Assembly: GCA_003427395.1 (NCBI GenBank)
Contig: BFEA01000173.1
Coordinates: 1,747,004-1,770,476, forward strand
Reading direction: 5' to 3'
Source of the DNA: Chara braunii
Lineage: Eukaryota > Streptophyta > Charophyceae > Charales > Characeae
DNA: 23,473 nt
A program made the translations under genes and the position numbers. Below are positions 17,542-23,473 of the stretch, one piece after another. The stretch's first letter is position 1. Each line of letters opens with the position of its first letter. A model generated the notes under the pieces. It saw only the letters and a program-made list of their open reading frames with translations. It was not told the origin of the DNA and made no database searches.

Positions 17542-18030
17542 GGAACCAGGGGGCCCTCACCCCTTAGGGAAGGGGAAGGGATATATGTTTCCTCTGGAAG
17601 TGAGAGCAGTAAGGGGGAGAATATGAGCCCAGGGAAAAGACAGGAAGCGAGCGAGGAAGAACCCAACGAGGTCATAGACCTCAGCAGTGGGGAGGAGGCC
17701 GAGGAAGTCACGAGCCCAATAGAAGAAGTACGGGCAAGGGATGGGGACCCGGAGGACGAGAATGACACATGGATAAAGGAGTTTGGTCCATCCTGTAGTG
17801 ACTGGTTTGACCAATGGACTAGCATCATGCGGTACGAGTGGGAAATCAAGGGACAGGAAAAACTGAGCAGAGGGGAAGAGATAACGCCAACAACCTTCTT
17901 CACGGAAGGGGCGCTGATCGACTTACAAAGGACAAAGAGGAGAATTCAAAGGGAGGTGAATGCTCGGGGCAAGCAGACTCAATATAAGGCAACTGAGCAA
18001 CAAGAGGACAATGAATGTAACAGGGAATAG
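17542..18030 (+). CDS. Acidic ORF with SUMO-interaction-like motif
   Basis: The frame is open from 17542, and the first ATG in a fair context (GAGAATATGAG) is 17623, giving 135 aa. Near its start NEVIDLSSGEEAEE matches a SUMO-interacting motif (hydrophobic VIDL, then Ser and acidic residues). The middle is Trp-rich (WIKEFGPSCSDWFDQW) and the end helical and basic (IDLQRTKRRIQREVNARGK). It follows element B pol by about 600 bases and, like ORF4 of element A, is acidic and lies after pol. I do not recognise a family. The stretch AGTAAGGGGGAGAATATGAG just before the ATG also resembles a plant gypsy polypurine tract followed by an LTR beginning with TG, so the frame could instead lie in a 3' LTR. 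Confidence 0.45.
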   Translation, partial: GTRGPSPLREGEGIYVSSGSESSKGENMSPGKRQEASEEEPNEVIDLSSGEEAEEVTSPIEEVRARDGDPEDENDTWIKEFGPSCSDWFDQWTSIMRYEWEIKGQEKLSRGEEITPTTFFTEGALIDLQRTKRRIQREVNARGKQTQYKATEQQEDNECNRE

Positions 18031-18040
18031 TCATAAAAAG

Positions 18041-18490
18041 GGAAGGAGGGGTATCTGGGGCAGACAAAACTGTCATATTGAATTTTTGCATTTTGAATTC
18101 CTAGAAATAGACTGCAATGGGATGACTTTTTGGCTTAAGGAACGGCTAAGGATCGGATAGTTAGTGCTACTTTGTATGAGTACTCGCTTCTTCAAAAGAG
18201 TTTGACGACCAATGGGCTTGAGTCTAGAGTTATGAGGGGCTGACTTCGCCCAGGGAAAGCGAAGGGGGAAGGGATATCTGGTAAAGACAAAATGGAGGCA
18301 TTGTTCATTTTTACATTTGAATTTCTAGAAGAAAACTGCAACAACACTGCCCTTTGGACTGGGAAGCAAATCAAGACGAAGTAGCCAGTGCCACTTCACA
18401 TGAGTACTTGCTCCCTTGGAAAACATAAGGATCGATGAGGGTGAGATGGCAACTCGGAATGGTTGACTCTGTTTTGGGAAAGCAAAAGGG
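18041..18490 (+). repeat. Diverged tandem duplication, about 223-bp unit
   Basis: A unit starting near 18041 (GGTATCTGG..AGACAAAA, TTGAATTTCTAGAA-like, GACTGCAA, TGAGTACTCGC) recurs near 18264, with matched landmarks 223-224 bases apart (TATCTG 18052 and 18075+200; GAGTACT 18178 and 18402). Parts of a third copy follow near 18459 (GGTTGACT, GGGAAAGC). Divergence is considerable. Confidence 0.6.
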
Positions 18491-18958
18491 CATGAGAATT
18501 GTCGAGATTGAAGAAGGTTTATGGCAAAAGAGTTTTGTGAAATGTGCACCCTCGGTCGAATGAGTTATGGCATGAGTTTCTGAGAGAGGTTAGGGGACCT
18601 ATGGGTAAAGAGGCATGAAGAATCCTCTTTCCTAGGAGCCTAATCCAACCAATCACGGACAAGTCCAGAACGGCAAGAGACATGAGAGGTCAGAAAGAGA
18701 GAAAACAGTGATGGTGCACACTCCCCTCGTTATGGTTGAACGACCGGGTGGGTTAGTGTTGCTTGGGGTTGCGAACCTTAACTTGAGCACTAGACGCTAA
18801 GTCGGATGTATGAATGGATAAGTGGATGTTGTTGACAAAGGAAAAAGAAAAAAAGGCATGCGTAAAACCCAAGAAGATTACCACTTTTTAACCCCTGAGA
18901 CAGAAATGGGATCCGTATCCTCGAGGCCCACCCCCTCGGGCGCTAACACTGAAATAGA
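18491..18958. other. No recognisable gene
   Basis: No domain or convincing coding frame is seen. The sequence is purine-rich and probably belongs to the same degenerate repeat family as its neighbours. GGTTGCGAACC near 18762-18775 is a weak box-B-like match on the minus strand but no tRNA can be folded around it. Confidence 0.45.
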
Positions 18959-19150
18959 TAAGGATGGCCCTGACAAGGCCGACCGATTGGAATGGATAAG
19001 AATGACCCTAACCGGACTGTTCGAATTGAGAATGGAAAGGAATGACCCTAACCAGGCTGTTCTGCTTGAGATTGGAAAGGAATGGCCCTAACCAGGCTGT
19101 TCCATCTAAGATTGGAAAAAGAACGACCCTAACCAGGTTGTTCGGAAATG
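18959..19150. repeat. 40-bp tandem repeat, about four copies
   Basis: The unit starts AATGACCCTAACC and ends with GATTGGAAAGG or a variant. Copies begin at 19001, 19041, 19081 and 19122, the last one partial, and a diverged copy lies before them near 18959. The period is not a multiple of three, so a coding repeat is unlikely. Confidence 0.85.
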
Positions 19151-20241
19151 GCCCCTGACAAGGGTCATCTCTTTTGAAATAGGCACTGGGGTCCCCTGCA
19201 AGAGCTGATAGAGAGATGTTGATTGAGAAAGAGTTGGAATGAGCACTGTGTGATGGAAAAGTCTGGTGGGTCGATCATTGAAATAGCCATGAGGATGGAT
19301 GAAAGAAAGGGACGCATTGGAAAGAGAAGGGCAGGATAAAGGAGGTCGGGCCTCAAGATGAGAAGGGCACAGACCGTTGGGATGGTCATAAGGATGAAAG
19401 TTTGGAAATGTGGAGGTTAAGGATTGGAGGTAGGCCTACGGGTCGGCCTTGGAAAGGAGCTATTGAAGAAGCGACCACCGGATCGGTCACGAGTGGTGGC
19501 CTTATTGATGAGAGGTTGTCGGACCAGCCATGAGAACCAGCCATGAGATGGAAACAACATTGGATTGAGTGATGATAATTGAAAATTGCATTGCATAAGT
19601 CAGGGGACCCTAGGCAACTTTGAAGAAAGGTCGTCGGGCCGACCATAATTATGACGTTGAGAAAGATTTTTCCTTTTCCTCTAGTCTCTGGCCTCAGCAG
19701 GAGGGGGATACCGCCGCTTGTAACGCGACCCCAAGACCTCTATCCTTCTAAGGAAAACGTCTCAACGCGACCTGTTTCTCTTAAAAGGGGATGGGGGCTA
19801 AAGGATCAAGGCACCTATCCCTTGGACCGGTGCGGGCCGTCCGGAACTAACTCCGACAATGAACTCTAGTCGGGGAGTTCAAATTGCACCTCATGCTGAG
19901 AGCCTAAACGTCAAAGGGTGAGAGAACCAAATGGGCGAGAGAGTCATTCTTATTCTAGTCTCATTTGCTCTCTCCAACCATACGCCATACCATGAAGGGG
20001 TGGCATGGCCGTTTGGGTCGGACCTCGGTTGCCCGCACTAAGTTCGGTGGCACTGTCCAAGGGGAGGGGTCAGGCGAGGTATCGGGTGGAGTCCGCCACC
20101 ACCACGAGGCATTGACACCGCCTCGCCGAAACATTACAACCGTTTCGGGACTAACCGCGAGGTCTTCGTAACTGCACTCGCAAACTAATAGAGAGCCCCA
20201 ACTCTCTTGAAAGGAAAAGGCCGGATCCAAAAAAATCACCA
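19151..20241. other. Unrecognised purine-rich region
   Basis: Several short open frames (for example 19651-19869) have no recognisable domains. Scattered degenerate repetitions of GGTCGGACC, GCCATGAG and GACCAT suggest an old tandem family. It may be the non-coding part of a large retroelement, but I cannot assign it. Confidence 0.4.
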
Positions 20242-20249
20242 CTCGGGAG

Positions 20250-20749
20250 CTATGAATCCCCCGCGGCCGCGGTCACCGCGGGCATGACCGCGGACTGCGG
20301 TCGTGACCTCGGGCCTGCGGTCATGAAAAAAAAAAACGAATTCAGAAAAATCTGAAAACAATATATGTTATGCCAAACAATAAACTGAACAACTTTTGCC
20401 TTGGGGTCATATCCAAACTCGTTACCAAAGTTGAGATAAAAAATAAACAAAGTCCTTTATTTTTCTTACTAAAAGAATGAAGTGAAGAACTTTTGCCTGA
20501 GGGATTTATGTTTTTCATTTTTTAAAAATTCGAAACGAAGTCAAAAAATAAAACTAAAAATATGAGGTTGTAGAGTGCAAAAACACCTACAACCCCATTG
20601 TTTAGTTTTGTTTTTGGCCCATTACCCTACGAATTACAAATGTCGGGGTTTTCCGACCGCACTCGGCCGCGGGCGGTCGGCCCCTGCGGTCGACGTCATG
20701 ACCGCATGCGGTAAAATGACCCGCGGTCATGACCGCGGGTGATACATAG
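20250..20749. mobile_element. 500-bp TIR element with 8-bp target duplication
   Basis: The perfect 8-bp direct repeat CTCGGGAG flanks it (20242-20249 and 20750-20757). Its ends read CTATGAATCCCCCGCGG at the left and, inverted, CTATGTATCACCCGCGG at the right (15 of 17 identical). Both subterminal regions are GC-rich with many GCGGTCATGAC motifs. 20719-20740 is a perfect 22-base palindrome and the left side has CCGCGGCCGCGG. The interior is AT-rich with no transposase, and includes a two-part hairpin (20550-20609). The 8-bp duplication fits hAT-type (or less likely Mutator or Merlin) MITEs, but the CTATG end is not the standard hAT YARNG, so the superfamily is open. Confidence 0.85.
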
Positions 20750-20757
20750 CTCGGGAG

Positions 20758-21077
20758 GAGGGATTCGCGAGGGAAGCTCTTACGACTAGACGAGGCCCTA
20801 GGAGGCTTGGATTGGACCTGTCTGTCATACGTGAGGAGGAACCTCAGTATTGGTGTTCGCCACGTAATAGTAAAATGTCTGACTGAGTAGGAGGATGAGG
20901 CGCCACCCGCTGGGGGAGAACTGATCACTCTTCCCTTGTGAAGCGGATGGGCTTGTGTCCTTGACTGCAGTCAGCGGGCCAAAGGTCTGCGTACCTCCGA
21001 GTGAGAACCGGTCACGCGATGGGGACATCCTGTTTTAAGTGGGGGGAAAGTGCACCATCTACCGATGAAAAAACATG
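20758..21077. other. No recognisable gene
   Basis: Sequence between the TIR element and the minisatellite. It holds a 12-base palindrome (TGACTGCAGTCA, 20962-20973) and a G-rich purine stretch (near 21037-21050) that could be a polypurine tract, without supporting context. Confidence 0.45.
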
Positions 21078-21480
21078 CAGAAGAGAAAAGACTTGTGTAA
21101 TTGGCTTTGCATGGGCTTGAGAAAAGAGCCTGGCAAGATGCCCAGAAGAGAAAGGACTTGTGTAATTGGCTTTGCATGGGCTTGAGAAAAAGGGTCTGGC
21201 AAGATGCCCAGAAGAGAAAGGACTTGTGTAATTGGCTTTGCATGAGTTTTAGAAAAGAGTCTGGCAAGATGCCCAGAAGGGAAAGAATTTGTGTAATTGG
21301 CTTTGCATGGGCTTGAGAAAAGGGGTCTGGCAAGATGCTCGGAGGAGAAAGGACTTGTGTAATTGACTTTGCATGGGTTTGAGAAATAGTATGGCGAGAT
21401 GTCCGAAAGAAAAAAAACTTGTGTAATTACCATTGCATGGGTTGAGAAAGGGGCCCGACAAGATGCCCAGAAGAGAGATG
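21078..21480. repeat. 65-bp minisatellite, about six copies
   Basis: The unit begins AAGAGAAAGGACTTGTGTAA, then passes through GGCTTTGCATGGG, TTGAGAAAAG and TCTGGCAAGATGCCC. Copies begin at about 21081, 21146, 21212, 21277, 21343 and 21405, with decay toward the right end. The 65-66 base period makes reading frames cycle, so open frames across it on both strands are artefacts. Confidence 0.95.
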
Positions 21481-21628
21481 CATATGAAATGGACCAAGTA
21501 ATGCGCATGTGAAGAAAATTAAGACGGATGCAAGAAAGGGTGAAAAAGGGGGGATGCATGCGAAATTGGCAGGACTAGAGAAAGACCGGGCGAAATAGCC
21601 TGGGAGGAATACATGTGAGTTTAAGGAA

Positions 21629-21930
21629 AGAATGACGGAAAGCATGGATTGCACGGGCCGAAGGACCCGTATAGAAGAAACATTGAAAATGATGGAAAAC
21701 ATGGATGGCACGGCCCGAAGGACCCGAATAGAAGAAGCATTGAAAATGATGGAAAACATGGATTGCACGGGCCGAAGGACCCGAATAGAAGAGGCATTGA
21801 AAATGACGGAAAACATGGATTGCACAGGCCGAAGGACCCGAATAGAAGAAGCATTGAGAAGGACGGAAAGCATGGATTGCACGGGCCGAAGGACCCAAAT
21901 GAAAGAGGCATTGAGAATGACGGTAGCCGA
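21629..21930. repeat. 57-bp minisatellite, about five copies
   Basis: The unit runs ATGGAAAACATGGATTGCAC, then GGGCCGAAGGACCC and GAATAGAAGAAGCATTGA, period 57 (19 codons). Five copies and a partial sixth are highly similar. Because the period is a multiple of three, several frames on both strands stay open. The plus frame from 21632 gives a 19-residue repeat (MMENMDCTGRRTRIEEALK). No start or conserved domain argues for expression, so I treat it as a repeat and not a gene. Confidence 0.9.
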
Positions 21931-22060
21931 AAAAGGAACCTGGCTGGCATGGGATGAGAAAAGGGAAGCCTAAAGAAGGCCCTCGACCCTCCACACCCTC
22001 CTTCGCCCCAAGGGGCAGAGACTAAAGGACACCCTGAGAAAGGAACGGGAAAAAGACAAA

Positions 22061-22532
22061 ATGAACCCTGTGCGGACATCGACTTGCGCATGGGGAGAGG
22101 AGCGGGCACGCGCCGCTGCAGAGATGTGTGTTGGGGAGCAAAAGAGTGTTGAGTGTGGTCTTTGGTGGTCACAGTATGGCGGTTGCGCTCCTGAGCTTCA
22201 GTGTATCACTTTTCGTATGATGTACATGTGGACGTGCTCCTCTCCCGCAGAGAGGAAGTGGATCATCCACGAGAGTACTCACACTAAGAAGCGTAACAGG
22301 TTGTTGTTCCCGAAGGTTGCGAAGTTGTCGAGATCATGGCCAACACGATACTTCTGGCTCTTCATAGTGCGGGGGCGGTTTGGTTCTTCTGTGGACGTAC
22401 AACGAGTACATGTTGGATGTCGAGGGTGGACTGGAGACAGATGTTGTCTGCGAGGGGGTGGATCAGAGGATACCCGAGGAGGACCATGATGCGCAGGCGC
22501 AGTTGTGGGGGGGGGATGCTTGCTGGTCTTGA
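22061..22532 (+). pseudogene. hAT transposase C-terminus (dimerisation domain)
   Basis: The frame from 22061 contains EERARAAAEM, then LWWSQYGGCAPELQCITFRM and CSSPAERKWIIHESTHTKKR followed by NRLLFPKVAKL. This is the hAT C-terminal dimerisation region: WW..YG...PELQ, then the (S/C)..P.ER.W motif, then KKRNRL. Two small indels are needed: near 22325 into the frame giving VEIMANTILLALHSAG, and near 22390 into the frame giving WTYNEYMLDVEGGLETD and an acidic tail that ends with TGA 22530-22532. The DNA-binding BED finger and catalytic core are absent upstream, where the minisatellites lie. It is a dead fragment and might be the source family for the 500-bp element at 20250, but nothing shows this directly. 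Confidence 0.8.
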
Positions 22533-22551
22533 CCACTGCCACTTTCCTTGA

Positions 22552-22585
22552 GCCCGCTGTTTCCGGAAGGATACAGGGAAGATTA
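22552..22585 (+). pseudogene. U6 snRNA-like sequence, 5' half
   Basis: 22565-22585 reads GGAAGGATACAGGGAAGATT followed by A. The canonical U6 segment differs at two positions, one of which changes the ACAGAGA box to ACAGGGA. The 5' stem-loop upstream is degenerate. The sequence is interrupted after GATTA by a DNA element and continues at 23008. Confidence 0.75.
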
Positions 22586-23007
22586 GGGTTATGCTCCACC
22601 GGTTTCTTTGAGGACTTTCTTCAAGGACTTCCCTCAAAGAACTGCAGGCTCCACAGCCTTTTTAGCACTTTTTCCTTTTGGGGAACCTCGCCTCCAATCA
22701 CTGAAACTTGCAGTTCTCGTTGTCAGGCCCTGTTCGGGTGCTGAAACACTGGTACGCAGGCAGGTATCATTTACCAAGAATTCCATAAAAAATGCAGCAA
22801 TGCATCAGGCCACAATTCTGGCACTGGTGAAAATGAAGACCGCTATTTTTCCATAAGCATGGAACTGATCTCCTAATAGAGAGGAAAGGGGCCAGTAGGT
22901 GGAGCCCCACACATTCTTACAGCATCTTAGGGGCCAGTAGGTGGAGCCCCACGCATTCTTACAGCATCTGCGCCGTTCTTCGAAGACCCAGAAGTGGAGC
23001 ATAACCC
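22586..23007. mobile_element. PIF/Harbinger-type MITE inserted in U6-like sequence
   Basis: The ends are perfect 14-bp inverted repeats (GGGTTATGCTCCAC at 22586-22599, GTGGAGCATAACCC at 22994-23007). They are flanked by a TTA direct repeat (22583-22585 and 23008-23010). A 3-bp TTA/TAA duplication and GGG-starting termini are the hallmarks of PIF/Harbinger (Tourist-like) elements. At 422 bp with no transposase it is non-autonomous. Joining the flanks with one TTA gives an uninterrupted U6 match, which independently confirms the exact insertion site. An intron is excluded because GT..AG borders are lacking. Confidence 0.9.
22888..22969. repeat. 42-bp tandem duplication inside the MITE
   Basis: Two copies beginning GGGGCCAGTAGGTGGAGCCC (22888 and 22930) differ at one base over 40. 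Each contains GTGGAGC, which also forms part of the terminal repeat, so the duplicated block may be a subterminal transposase-binding region. Confidence 0.9.
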
Positions 23008-23058
23008 TTAGCATGCCCCCTGCGCAAGAATGACACACATGAATGGAGAAATGGTCCC
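23008..23058 (+). pseudogene. U6 snRNA-like sequence, 3' half
   Basis: It reads TTAGCATG, then CCCCTGCGCAAGAATGACAC, then CAT, AAT and GAGAAATGGTCC. This is the U6 core followed by the plant-type 3' end, with about five substitutions (AAGAATGA instead of AAGGATGA, shared with the copy at 2380-2491). It ends with CTGAAAAAAC and not with the T run of a Pol III terminator, so this looks like a pseudogene. Confidence 0.85.
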
Positions 23059-23073
23059 TGAAAAAACAATAGG

Positions 23074-23442
23074 GAAAGTTGTTGAAATGCCCCTGAAAGT
23101 TGGGGTATTCTGTCAGATACCCCTAAAGGCATGGATATTGCGAAACGCCCCTATGACAGTAGTGAGCCATTGCGAAATACCCCTCTCTCCACTTGGACCT
23201 GTCATCAATTGCATTTACCCCTACCAGGCCCTGGGCAACTTGTCCGCCCCGACTATTTCCTGCCGTTGGACGCTGCAGATGGACAGAGAAATGCACAGGC
23301 CCCTGCACCCAAGGGCCAGGGGCATATGGCAAAGTTGCCAGTGAGTGGGACCGGGACATATACAGAAGTTTGGGCCATTTCAGCCACTCCTGTGTTTTAG
23401 GGGTATAATACCCAAACTTCTAGGGGCATTTCAACGTCTTTC
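23074..23442. mobile_element. Inverted-repeat element with CCCCT motifs
   Basis: Left arm 23074-23127 and right arm 23395-23442 are reverse complements with some mismatches: GTTGAAATGCCCCT, then AGTT, GGTATT and ATACCCCTAAA. Inside the left half, CCCCT recurs after A-rich triplets ending at 23094, 23124, 23152, 23184 and 23222, with spacing near 30 bases. No transposase is present. I found no clear target duplication, so the family is unknown. It begins 16 bases after the U6-like 3' end. Confidence 0.65.
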
Positions 23443-23473
23443 TCAGAAAAAAAGACACTCCCAATCAAGGGGG

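Noticed and set aside
17271-17903. 210-codon open frame on the minus strand
   Set aside because: It is Ser/Leu/Pro-rich low-complexity sequence opposite the acidic plus-strand frame, without domains. It is best explained as a compositional shadow.
21059-22172. Long minus-strand open frames over the minisatellites
   Set aside because: They arise from repeat periods (57 divisible by three, 65-66 cycling) and show no domain outside the repetition.
22586-23007. Spliceosomal intron in U6
   Set aside because: The insert has no GT..AG borders, but has perfect terminal inverted repeats and a TTA duplication, so a transposon explains it better.

Overview
This is a eukaryotic, repeat-dominated window. 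No intact host gene, tRNA, rRNA or CRISPR array could be recognised. The content is decayed transposable elements, several foldback or terminal-inverted-repeat DNA elements, minisatellites, microsatellites and two U6-snRNA-like sequences. The U6 copies carry the plant-type 3' end (GAGAAATGGTCC). The style of the repeats (Ty3/gypsy pol of two kinds, a CCHC plus GIY-YIG protein pair, hAT remnants) suggests a streptophyte, perhaps a charophyte alga such as Chara. The species is an inference and was not tested.

Layout. 1-2500: nested inverted repeats (outer arms 301-345 and 1597-1641, a hairpin at 405-537, a 306-bp foldback at 545-850), CT and GT microsatellites, and a U6-like copy on the minus strand (2380-2491). 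2580-5170: a short RT-like remnant, a TATA box, an intact 398-aa ORF with a CCHC zinc knuckle and coiled coil, and a frameshifted ORF with a GIY-YIG nuclease domain. A (GATT)n tract separates this from the next unit. 5254 to about 14400: Ty3/gypsy element A, in order leader, gag, protease, RT, RNase H, integrase, then two extra ORFs joined by ATGA overlaps, then an LTR-like region with three strong palindromes. 14431-16966: Ty3/gypsy element B, truncated inside RT at a (GT)n(GGT)n tract, then RNase H and integrase with all three DDE residues. 16967-20241: an acidic ORF with a SUMO-interaction-like motif and several tandem repeats (about 223-bp and 40-bp units). 20250-20749: a 500-bp palindromic DNA element with a perfect 8-bp target duplication. 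21078-21930: 65-bp and 57-bp minisatellites. 22061-22532: the C-terminus of a hAT transposase. 22552-23058: a U6-like sequence split by a 422-bp element with 14-bp perfect inverted repeats and a TTA duplication (PIF/Harbinger type). 23074-23442: a last inverted-repeat element.

The coding parts belong to mobile elements. In element A gag, protease, RT, RNase H and integrase would have formed one replication machinery, now broken by many frameshifts and stops. Element B is less damaged. The observations most worth following are the two-ORF CCHC/GIY-YIG unit, the ATGA-linked post-pol ORFs of element A, the two U6-like copies (one split by a transposon) and the 500-bp element with 8-bp duplication.
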